DNA of 64,000 nucleotides from Lachnoclostridium sp. An169 (GTDB lineage Bacteria > Bacillota > Clostridia > Lachnospirales > Lachnospiraceae), in NCBI RefSeq assembly GCF_002160525.1, contig NZ_NFKT01000022.1:21073-85072 (forward strand). The letters run 5' to 3'. The notes beneath the pieces were generated by a model. The model saw nothing but the letters and a program-made list of their open reading frames with translations, was not told where the DNA came from and made no database searches. The position numbers and the translations under genes were made by a program. The first letter of the stretch is position 1. Each line of letters opens with the position of its first letter. Positions 35,159 through 42,599 of this stretch are shown in pieces.

Positions 35159-36187
35159 TTATTTCTCCGCTTCTTCCATCATTGCCAGGACATTCTCCGT
35201 GGGAATGATATCCACAATCGTGTTGCAGGTAGACAGGATAAATCCGCCGCCCGGGCTTGCGATATCAATCGTCCTCCGCACGTCTGCCTTCACTTCCTCG
35301 GGCGTACCGAAACAGAGGATGTGGTCCAGATCAATATTTCCCCAGAGGCAGAGTGTGTCGCCGTACTTCGCCTTGATTTCGGCAATATCCATCCCTGCCG
35401 AAGGCTGCAGCGACTGCAGTCCGTCGAATCCGCACTCCACGATATTGTCCATCACGGAATTTAAGTTTCCGTCACTGTGAAGAAATACCGGCACATCTTT
35501 ATACGCCTTGATTTCTTTTATCATCTGTTTATAGAACGGGTAAGCCAGTTCATCCATGATATAGGGCGGTAGGAACACGCCTGTATTAAACGCCATATCG
35601 TCCGTGATCAGAATGGCGTCTGCCCCTTTGTCGATGAACAGCTTCGCCTTCTTGATCTCAAAGGCGATCACCTTCTCGCTGATCGTATGCATTTCTTCCG
35701 TATTTGTCAGGCAGTAGACCATGTAGTCCTCCATGGGAAACATTTCATTTAACATGGAAATCGGTCCGCCTACCTGGGCAAAAATGAAAAGATCCGTCTC
35801 TTTTGCATAGCGCTCGATCAGGTCCCCTTTTACCTTGCTGATATCCGGCTCCTCGTACTGATCCGCATCCTCAATGTCGAGGGCAGGCTTCAGGATATGC
35901 TTGGTCTCTCCGCCCACCACAAATGTCTGACCGTACACGCTCTGCACGATCTTCTTACCGTCCTCTGTCTGTCCGATCTCCCACTCCGGCCAGTCGCCCG
36001 CATTGACCAGATCCATGTTCAGAAGCTTTCTGACCGCTACATCCCGCTCAAAATGCTGGTGATCCAGGGGATAATCCTTTCCAAGCAGCGCATTCGACAC
36101 TTTCGGCTGAATATAGACCTCTCCTTTCGGCACCCGGTCTGTCTCCTGATGCCGGATCGCCGCCATCACTCTTTCTTTCCTCGTCAT
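35159..36187 (-). CDS. UroD/MtaA-like protein 3
   Basis: A 342-residue UroD-superfamily protein starting MTRKERVMAAIRHQETDRVP, which is the standard opening of MtaA-type methyltransferases. The upstream in-frame extension (MCCEVTGVEREGDS) is not needed, as AAGG precedes this ATG. The metal motif has changed to VFLHSDGNLNSVMDNIVECG: the Cys of HxCG is replaced by Asp. The C-terminal part (CLWGNIDLDHILCFGTPEEV, GGFILSTCNTIVDIIP) is well conserved. Adjacent to UroD-like 2 (11 bp), it follows the ManA-ROK gene by 46 bp. A zinc-dependent methyl transfer would need a different ligand set here. Confidence 0.78.
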   Translation of the reverse strand: MTRKERVMAAIRHQETDRVPKGEVYIQPKVSNALLGKDYPLDHQHFERDVAVRKLLNMDLVNAGDWPEWEIGQTEDGKKIVQSVYGQTFVVGGETKHILKPALDIEDADQYEEPDISKVKGDLIERYAKETDLFIFAQVGGPISMLNEMFPMEDYMVYCLTNTEEMHTISEKVIAFEIKKAKLFIDKGADAILITDDMAFNTGVFLPPYIMDELAYPFYKQMIKEIKAYKDVPVFLHSDGNLNSVMDNIVECGFDGLQSLQPSAGMDIAEIKAKYGDTLCLWGNIDLDHILCFGTPEEVKADVRRTIDIASPGGGFILSTCNTIVDIIPTENVLAMMEEAEK

Positions 36188-36233
36188 ACTGTCACCTTCC
36201 CTTTCCACTCCTGTTACTTCGCAGCACATATCC

Positions 36234-38165
36234 TCAAAGCAGGTTTGCCGCTCCGATCATGCCCGCATCATTTTTCAATTCCGTAGTCATCACCCTGGGA
36301 ACCTCTGCAATCTTTCCGGCAAAGCAGTATTTTCCGATGCTCCGGTTCAGACGATCTGTCAGCGCCGTTCCCTGATTAGACACACCGCCGCCCAGGAGAA
36401 CCGCCTCCGGACGGAATATATTTACAATGTTCACGATTCCCGTTGTCAGGCGCTTCATATAGCTATCTACCACAGCCTGGGCAGCCCCGTCGCCTCCCGC
36501 TGCAGCAGTAAACACGGTCTCCGCAGTCACTTTTTCTTTTTCACCTCCGCAAAGTCTCCAAAGGGAGGATTTCTCATCCCTATCCATGGCACGTTTCGTA
36601 TCGCGCACCAGGGCGGTTGCAGATACATAAGCCTCCAGGCATCCTTTCCTGCCGCATGTACACTGTTCGCCGTCCTCGCAGATTACCATATGCCCCAGCT
36701 CGCTGCCACCGGTCAGTGTCCCGTCAAAGATCCTGCCGTCCATGACGATACCGCCGCCGACTCCCGTTCCCAGAGTGAGCATCACCAGATTCTTATACTT
36801 TCTTCCGGCTCCGGCTTTTGCCTCTCCCAGTGCCGCGCAGTCCGCATCGTTGGCGATCTGTATCGGGACATCCATGTAGTTTCTCAGTTCTGCGGCAAAT
36901 GGTATATTTTTCCATTTGATATTATTGGAATACAGGACAACGCCGTGTTTCCGGTCGATCGTCCCGGGCACACCCGCACCGATTCCGATACATTCCGACA
37001 GATCGTGATCCGATTTCTCGAATAGCGCGCGCACTGTGACGGCGATATCCCGGATCACTTCCTGGTATGGGCGCTCTGCTCTGGTAGGAATCTGCCGGAA
37101 AGCGAGAAGCTCATTTGCCTCGCTGACCAGGCTGATCTTGACGAACGTACCGCCAAGGTCAATGCCGACCCGGATGTTTTCCTTCTTTCCCGCCGTCGTA
37201 ACCAGCGCCTCACATGTTCCTTCTATCACATAATCCCCGCTGCCTGCGCTTAGGAAAATGCTGTCGCCTTTGCGGAAAGAGACTGCTTCCCCGCCGCAGC
37301 GGACCTGCCCCTCTCCGTCCAGGACAAGGATGCTCACAAAGGAATCCGCCGTCGCCCGCCCCTGTTTCACGCCGGACTTTTCCGCCGTTTCTTCCTGTCC
37401 TGCACCGGCACCATCTTCTGTCCCCACGCGGATTCTGTCCACGGTGAAGTAATCACAGCGGGCGATATGGGGAGCGCACGGCTCTTGAAGTGCTGCCGGA
37501 CCGCGCCGGGTCACATCCAGCGCCTTGCCGATATGCAGCTCCCTTGTCTTTCCGCTTTTGTCCTTTCTTCCGTAGTCGTACACTCTATAGGTTACATTGG
37601 AGTTCTGCTGGATCTCGGCGATCAGGATATTTTTCCCTATGGCGTGAATCGTTCCCGCCTCGATAAAAAACACATCGCCCTTTTTTACAGGAACCGCATT
37701 TAACACTTCCGTCAGCGTGTTGTTCCGGATCCGCTCCTCGAACTCCTCCCGGCTGACTTCCCGGGAGAATCCATAGTAAAGAAACGCTCCCTCCTCACAA
37801 TCCACCACATACCACATCTCTGTTTTCCCGTACTGCCCTTCATTTTTCAGGGCGTACTCATTATCCGGATGAACCTGTATGGACAGGTTGTCTTTGGCAT
37901 CGATCAGTTTAATCAGGATCGGAAAATCTTTGAACTTCTCACATTTCTTTCCCAGCACGGATCTTCCCTGTTCCTGTATGTACTCTGCCAGGGTTTTCCC
38001 GGCATATGCTCCGTTTGTTATGACGGACGGTCCGTCCGGGTGGCAGGAGAGCTCCCATGTCTCCGCCAGGACGTCCCCGTCATATTCTTTGTTGTATTCT
38101 TCTTTCAGTCTGTGCCCGCCCCAGATATAGTCCTTGCAGGCAGGCTTCAGTTTCAGCAGCGCCAT
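36234..38165 (-). CDS. manA: Mannose-6-phosphate isomerase fused to ROK sugar kinase
   Basis: A 643-residue fusion. Residues 1 to about 325 are a class I (Bacillus-type) mannose-6-phosphate isomerase with the zinc-site segments LSIQVHPDNEYA, KTEMWYVVD and EAGTIHAIG. Residues from about 332 on are a ROK kinase: IRVGIDLGGTFVKISLV (D336 in the phosphate-binding loop), the catalytic Asp segment IANDADCAALGE, GTGVGGGIV and the zinc motif CTCGRKGCLEAY. The linker (AGKKEN) is short. Together they could turn mannose into mannose-6-phosphate and then fructose-6-phosphate. Fructose or glucose as kinase substrate is also possible, since ROK specificity is hard to read. GGAGGG lies 7 bp before the ATG. 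It follows the HAD gene by 19 bp in an operon with alpha-mannosidase-like enzymes. Confidence 0.9.
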   Translation of the reverse strand: MALLKLKPACKDYIWGGHRLKEEYNKEYDGDVLAETWELSCHPDGPSVITNGAYAGKTLAEYIQEQGRSVLGKKCEKFKDFPILIKLIDAKDNLSIQVHPDNEYALKNEGQYGKTEMWYVVDCEEGAFLYYGFSREVSREEFEERIRNNTLTEVLNAVPVKKGDVFFIEAGTIHAIGKNILIAEIQQNSNVTYRVYDYGRKDKSGKTRELHIGKALDVTRRGPAALQEPCAPHIARCDYFTVDRIRVGTEDGAGAGQEETAEKSGVKQGRATADSFVSILVLDGEGQVRCGGEAVSFRKGDSIFLSAGSGDYVIEGTCEALVTTAGKKENIRVGIDLGGTFVKISLVSEANELLAFRQIPTRAERPYQEVIRDIAVTVRALFEKSDHDLSECIGIGAGVPGTIDRKHGVVLYSNNIKWKNIPFAAELRNYMDVPIQIANDADCAALGEAKAGAGRKYKNLVMLTLGTGVGGGIVMDGRIFDGTLTGGSELGHMVICEDGEQCTCGRKGCLEAYVSATALVRDTKRAMDRDEKSSLWRLCGGEKEKVTAETVFTAAAGGDGAAQAVVDSYMKRLTTGIVNIVNIFRPEAVLLGGGVSNQGTALTDRLNRSIGKYCFAGKIAEVPRVMTTELKNDAGMIGAANLL

Positions 38166-38184
38166 TTTTCTATCCCTCCGAAAT

Positions 38185-39165
38185 TTATTTCCCCAGGATC
38201 AGCGGCAGTGCGTCGCAGAGATTGTCATACTGTTTCAGGCAGAGAGAATCCATACCGCCTGCGTGAATGTTTCCGCCCCGGATTCCAACGGCGTGGAATC
38301 CTGCCAGACGGATCGCCATCACGCCCGCAGAGGAATCCTCGAATCCCAGCACTCTTCCCTTCTCCTCTTCCGTGATCCCCAGACCCACTCTCGCAGTCTC
38401 GGAATACAGCCACGGATGGGGCTTCGGCGCCAGCTCGCCGATGGTTCCGGTCTGTCCCTTTTTGAACGTTGTTCCCGCTGTGATGATGGCGTCGTAGAAA
38501 TCAAGGGGATCACCCATTTTCAGGGTCTGGAAGGCGGAAATGATCTCCGGCATGGCTTTCGTATAGAGTCCGGATGTGACCAGACCGATGCGGATGCCGT
38601 TTCCTTTCACCTCCTCCAGAAATTCCCGCAGTCCCGGCGACGGAGTAAATGCCCCTGCCTTTCCTCTGCCTTCCAGGATCTCTTTCATCTCATATTCCGT
38701 GGTTTCAAAATAAATCTGACGCGCCTCCTCAACCGTCTTCTCCGGGCAGTACTTGTCAATACAGTACTGCAGGTGTTCCGACACCGAATGTCCGGATACA
38801 TAGGGTTCATCTGCGCTCTCCAGAGTAAAGCCCATATCCTTTTTCAGCTTTGCCACTGTCTGCTCGATGATCCAGATCCAGAACGACTCGCTGCGCACGC
38901 TGGTTCCGTCCAGATCCATGAGGATCGCGGTGGCAGGTCCTTCATAATGAGCTTCCGGCACTTTGTAGATAGCCGGATACCCAAGCGCTGATTTCACATA
39001 ACAGAGAGTTTTATCCCTGTATACGATAAACTCTTCCTTTCTGTCCAGGGGAGTCAGGATCGCCCGGACTCCCTCCTCTCCGCTCACAAAACTTCCATCG
39101 GAAGTCTGTGCGAGCTCCATCATATCCTCCAGTTTCCCGATTCCCGGGCATATCATGTCACTCAT
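38185..39165 (-). CDS. HAD-family phosphatase / phosphosugar mutase-like protein
   Basis: A 326-residue HAD hydrolase. The core motifs are ILMDLDGTSVRSE (motif I), GLVTSG (II), LAPKPHPW (III) and GFEDSSAGVMAI (IV), in the order of the beta-phosphoglucomutase-like subfamily with a helical cap. About 80 residues precede motif I (GEEGVRAILTPLDRKEEFIVYRDKT); such a leader is not usual and I do not recognise it. AAGGAG lies 9 bp before the ATG. It sits between the GH38 gene (111 bp) and the ManA-ROK gene (19 bp), so a sugar phosphate is the likely substrate. Mutase versus phosphatase cannot be told from the motifs alone. Confidence 0.8.
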   Translation of the reverse strand: MSDMICPGIGKLEDMMELAQTSDGSFVSGEEGVRAILTPLDRKEEFIVYRDKTLCYVKSALGYPAIYKVPEAHYEGPATAILMDLDGTSVRSESFWIWIIEQTVAKLKKDMGFTLESADEPYVSGHSVSEHLQYCIDKYCPEKTVEEARQIYFETTEYEMKEILEGRGKAGAFTPSPGLREFLEEVKGNGIRIGLVTSGLYTKAMPEIISAFQTLKMGDPLDFYDAIITAGTTFKKGQTGTIGELAPKPHPWLYSETARVGLGITEEEKGRVLGFEDSSAGVMAIRLAGFHAVGIRGGNIHAGGMDSLCLKQYDNLCDALPLILGK

Positions 39166-39247
39166 TTTTGGTGTACTCCTTTATACTCTATATTTGTGTA
39201 TCCATATACTTGCATTTAATGTATTTTTATACTCGAAATCGAGGTAC

Positions 39248-39286
39248 GGCTTATTTCATCGGTTTATTTCACCGGTCTATCTCATC
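39248..39286 (-). repeat. Three 13-bp tandem repeats with stops in all frames
   Basis: Reading the minus strand, GATGAGATAGACC, GGTGAAATAAACC and GATGAAATAAGCC follow one another. The first contains the TAG stop of the GH38 gene; the next two carry TAA. Because 13 is not a multiple of three, the three stops fall in three different reading frames. Confidence 0.8.
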
Positions 39287-42093
39287 GTGAACTTCACCGT
39301 ACAGATCTTATTGGACGGAATCGTCAGCGCCACACTGCCGCCCTCTGTCTTCAATTCTTCCTTCACATCTTCTTTCAGATCGAGAAGTTCTGCCTTCTGA
39401 ATGCCTCTGCACCACTGCACTGTCACTTCTTCCGTACTCTGTCCCGGGTTGAACAGTCTCATCACGACCGCGTCCCCTTCCTCCGCCTTTTTCAGACAGG
39501 ACACCTGCGCGTTTCCTTTCACCTCATAGAAAGAGTAAGATGTCGGAAGATCGCCCTTCCCGCTGTTCGGCACATTCGTCTGAATCGGCTTGAGCGGGAT
39601 ATTAAACGCTTCCGCCCTGCGCGCCAGGTCATTTTCCGTAACATCCGCATTAACAGGACAGATTGCGTAGTGGTATTCCAGTTTTCTCTGGAGCTGTCCG
39701 CCGTCCTGATCCGGGAAATATCCCTCGCTCCTGAACTCGGTGCAGATGATATTTTTCACCGCACGGAAGAGTGTCAGAGACAGGGTCTTTTCCGTATCTG
39801 TGCGCAGTTCGTACTCGCCCAGACAGTCTGTGATAACGGCCAATCCGCGGTCGCCGTCATTGAGGGAAACAAAATTCTGCATGGGCTGCGTGGTCAGCTC
39901 GTTGAAATATTTTCCTTCCCCGTCGATCAGCGGCAGGGCGTTTCTGTGGTCCACTGTGAAATGTCCCTGTGCATTTGCGATCTCTGTCTGCACGCCGGTC
40001 TCCATAAGCACGCTCACGCGGTGGTCACGGCAGTTGTTGTTGATCACGGTCTTCACCTCCACCTGGCCGCTGCCCTTGCGGAGCGTGTAATATGTAGTAA
40101 TGGGAAGCTCCTTCACTGTCTGGCTTCTCTCACTCTTTCCGGCGATGTAGCTCTCCGGACGGTATGCGTACTCCGGGATCTCCATCTTCAAATCCACACC
40201 GATGGTCGCAGAGAGATCTCCGTTCTCCAACAGGTAAATGGACGCCTGCACACCTTTGCTTGTATAGGTGCGGTTGTTGTACGGCGGGTAGTACATCCAG
40301 TAATCTCCCACGTCCCCGGTGCTCTCATAGTAGTTCAGCGGCCCATATGTATTGTCCGTCCGCTTGTCTGTGATAGTGATGCTTCCGTCCGCATTTACCT
40401 TTACTTTCAGGAATTCATTTTCCAGACGGTCCGTAGCCTTTGCGATCTCTTTCCCGTCCGTCTTTCTCGTCTTTGCCCAGAACTTCGTCTTCCGGTCAAA
40501 GTTCACCAGGTCGGTCAGCCGGTAGACTTCATAGCCGCCCGCCGGGATCTCTCCTGTATCGAAGAACACGGTGTGGCGGTCCGAATAATAGGGGAACGGC
40601 CTGGACTGCAGATGCACCACCGGAGAAATGTGCTCGGTCCGGCTCTTAAACTGCAGTTCTCTTGCATTTCCTTTGGCATCCTCAATGCCGAACTCCCAGA
40701 TATTTCTGTCCTGCGGTGTATCAAGGACGACTTCCAGGACTTCCCGCCTCGGTTTTGCCGTGGGGTTGAATACCACGAAGATCATATCGTCCCTGTCATA
40801 GCCGGAGAGATCGATCCGGCGCACTATATTTTCCAGTCCGCGCATGTATACCGTGTATGCCAGCTCCTCCGCCTGTGACAGCCGGTAAACCACATCATTT
40901 GCCGTCTTGTCCTGGGTCACGCCGTTGATAGAGTCGTGGGGCTGCGAAAGCAGCATGTAGTCCAGTGCCCTGTCGAGGAAATGCTTCTCATACTCTCCTC
41001 CCAGAATCATGTTCACCGTGGAAACCGGCTCCGCCATGCCGAACAGTTTATTCTGGACTGCTTTGTTCAGTGTCTTGATGTACGGTCTTGTCATGAGCGC
41101 ATTTCCGGAGAGGGAGGTGGTCGGGCCATCCCGCATCTCGCCGTGGATCTCATTTAACTCGTCAAAATTCAGCTTCTCCTTCATAACGCCTGTATACTCT
41201 TCCAGAGAAGAACTCTTAAACTCAATGTCCTCTGTCTGGGCGTTCATCTCCGCCAGAAGTTCCATCAGATGGGGCTGGGCTGTGGTGGAATCGCTTCCGT
41301 CCATCATGGCGCGGTCATCTGTAAGCCAGGATGCATCCATACCCTTCCAGGCGCGTTTCACAGCTTCTTTGATGTACTCTTTATGAATCCGCTCCGTGCT
41401 CTCCAGGCGGAAATAATCCTGAACCGCACCGTCACGGTCTGCCTGGTGGAACACCTGGCCATCCTTTCCGTAGTGGAACTCATACTCAGAGGATTTGTAT
41501 TCTTTTCCGGTCATGACTTTCAGGTAGCCGTTCATGAAGAAATTCGCCCGTGCGTCTTCGCCCAGACGTGTGGCAAGAACCTCCGTCCCATCCGCGCCGA
41601 TCCACCTGAACTCACTGTGGGGGGCTCGCGTCTTGTCTACATTTTTGGATACGATCACCGTGTCGATATCAAATCCCTTATAGATCTGGGGAAGCTGGGA
41701 GGGCTGTCCCCAGCCGAAAGATTCATACCCGATCTGCAGATAACCGCCCAGCTTCTCTGCCTCCTTCTTTCCCCTGATCAGGTTGCGGACCATGGACTCT
41801 CCCGAGATCGGATACAGATCCGGAAGGGTATACCAGGGACCGATGACGATCCGCTTCTCCCGGATCAGCCGCCTGACTGTCTCCGCTTTCTCCGGCGCCA
41901 CCTCAAGGTAGTCGAGGATTCCGACCACCTGGCCGTCAAACATGAATGTCTTATAATCCGGGTTCTTCTCCAGAGTGTCGATCAGCTCGTCAACCATGTC
42001 CCGCAGATACATGCGGTTCTCCCAGATCGGATATCTCCACTCCCTGTCCCAGTGTGTATGAGGCACAACATAGCCTGTTGATTTCTTTCCCAT
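39277..42093 (-). CDS. GH38 alpha-mannosidase-like enzyme with Glu at nucleophile position
   Basis: A 938-residue GH38 protein of MngB-like architecture, first gene of its operon. The N-terminal barrel starts GYVVPHTHWDREW (metal ligands H14, D16) and the third metal His is in LLSQPHDSINGVTQD. At the place where GH38 enzymes have the nucleophile Asp (usually PDSFG) this protein reads QIGYESFGWGQPSQLPQIY, with E124. The helical bundle and the long C-terminal beta-sandwich (about 440-938) are complete. Bacterial relatives cleave alpha-mannosides, including phosphorylated mannosyl-glycerate. No signal peptide. AGGAGG precedes the ATG at about 12 bp. Its leader probably contains the 185-bp palindrome at 42148-42332. 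Confidence 0.88.
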   Translation of the reverse strand: MGKKSTGYVVPHTHWDREWRYPIWENRMYLRDMVDELIDTLEKNPDYKTFMFDGQVVGILDYLEVAPEKAETVRRLIREKRIVIGPWYTLPDLYPISGESMVRNLIRGKKEAEKLGGYLQIGYESFGWGQPSQLPQIYKGFDIDTVIVSKNVDKTRAPHSEFRWIGADGTEVLATRLGEDARANFFMNGYLKVMTGKEYKSSEYEFHYGKDGQVFHQADRDGAVQDYFRLESTERIHKEYIKEAVKRAWKGMDASWLTDDRAMMDGSDSTTAQPHLMELLAEMNAQTEDIEFKSSSLEEYTGVMKEKLNFDELNEIHGEMRDGPTTSLSGNALMTRPYIKTLNKAVQNKLFGMAEPVSTVNMILGGEYEKHFLDRALDYMLLSQPHDSINGVTQDKTANDVVYRLSQAEELAYTVYMRGLENIVRRIDLSGYDRDDMIFVVFNPTAKPRREVLEVVLDTPQDRNIWEFGIEDAKGNARELQFKSRTEHISPVVHLQSRPFPYYSDRHTVFFDTGEIPAGGYEVYRLTDLVNFDRKTKFWAKTRKTDGKEIAKATDRLENEFLKVKVNADGSITITDKRTDNTYGPLNYYESTGDVGDYWMYYPPYNNRTYTSKGVQASIYLLENGDLSATIGVDLKMEIPEYAYRPESYIAGKSERSQTVKELPITTYYTLRKGSGQVEVKTVINNNCRDHRVSVLMETGVQTEIANAQGHFTVDHRNALPLIDGEGKYFNELTTQPMQNFVSLNDGDRGLAVITDCLGEYELRTDTEKTLSLTLFRAVKNIICTEFRSEGYFPDQDGGQLQRKLEYHYAICPVNADVTENDLARRAEAFNIPLKPIQTNVPNSGKGDLPTSYSFYEVKGNAQVSCLKKAEEGDAVVMRLFNPGQSTEEVTVQWCRGIQKAELLDLKEDVKEELKTEGGSVALTIPSNKICTVKFTMR

Positions 42094-42147
42094 TTCACCA
42101 ATTCCTCCTGTGTTTCTTTATTTATTGGTTTTTTTATTATTGTTGCG

Positions 42148-42332
42148 GTTCACACCTGTACCCGCTTCATGGCTGTACTGCCCCATATTGTCACGAAGAC
42201 CCGTAGTGGAGCGCCGGTCCTTAGGCTGCGTTCTTTGCAGCCTTAGTACCGCTGCGCTTCACTCCCGAGCGAAAGCGTGGCCGCCGGGGCAATATGGGGC
42301 AGTACAGCCGGATGACCGGCAGTGGTGTGAAC
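42148..42332. repeat. 185-bp symmetric palindrome, possible structured RNA or MITE
   Basis: Outer arms GTTCACACC (42148-42156) and GGTGTGAAC (42324-42332) and a perfect 20-bp inner pair, GGCTGTACTGCCCCATATTG (42171-42190) with its complement at 42290-42309, are separated on both sides by unpaired stretches of exactly 14 nt. Inside, AGGCTGC pairs with GCAGCCT across GTTCTTT, and AGTGGAGCG pairs with CGCTTCACT with one wobble. It lies between the GH38 promoter and ATG, so it would be transcribed as part of the leader. A mobile element is the alternative. Confidence 0.75.
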
Positions 42333-42357
42333 AGTAACGCTGAATTACTTCGCCCCC

Positions 42358-42386
42358 ATTTTCCGGCACGCGCGCAGGTTCTTCAA
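42358..42386 (-). promoter_or_regulatory. Promoter of GH38-ManA operon
   Basis: On the minus strand TTGAAG (42386-42381) is followed after 17 bp by GAAAAT (42363-42358). The -10 box is poor, as expected for an activated promoter. Start near 42351 implies a leader of about 258 nt that includes the palindrome. Confidence 0.4.
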
Positions 42387-42391
42387 CAAAC

Positions 42392-42441
42392 AAATTTAAA
42401 GATTACTCACATTTTCAACACTTGGGACTCCTATTTTTAAC
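42392..42441. promoter_or_regulatory. Three AAATTTAAC-type half-sites
   Basis: AAATTTAAA (42392-42400), ATTTTCAAC (42411-42419) and ATTTTTAAC (42433-42441) share the pattern A-w-w-TTt-AAC followed by a C/T-rich tail. The first starts 5 bp upstream of the -35 box and the second 19 bp later, exactly as upstream of the GH10 operon. Confidence 0.45.
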
Positions 42442-42526
42442 ACCCTCTCCGATTCCCTTTTTTCGGGCGTGAAATTGCCGTTTTTCAGGCTTCTCACATT
42501 TCGTTGCACACTGTTAAAAATCTTTG

Positions 42527-42556
42527 TTGAAGCAGGGAGAGGCACGTGATTATACT
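42527..42556 (+). promoter_or_regulatory. Promoter of ABC exporter pair
   Basis: TTGAAG at 42527-42532 and TATACT at 42551-42556 are 18 bp apart. The ABC gene starts 44 bp downstream with AGAGG before its ATG. Confidence 0.55.
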
Positions 42557-42599
42557 TTATGAATGAAGAAATTCATCTGAAAACGAGAGGAAAAGTTTT

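Larger units (their letters stand above)
42094..42599. promoter_or_regulatory. Divergent intergenic region, GH38 operon and ABC exporter pair
   Basis: This 506-bp gap holds, in order, the GH38 leader, a 185-bp palindrome (42148-42332), a minus-strand promoter (42358-42386), a set of AAATTTAAC-type half-sites (42392-42441) and a plus-strand promoter (42527-42556). No gene-sized reading frame with a ribosome site is visible. Confidence 0.6.

Noticed and set aside
28412..36187. Heme biosynthesis role for the UroD-like proteins
   Set aside because: The HemE N-terminal signature is absent, no other heme genes are near and all copies sit in glycan operons.
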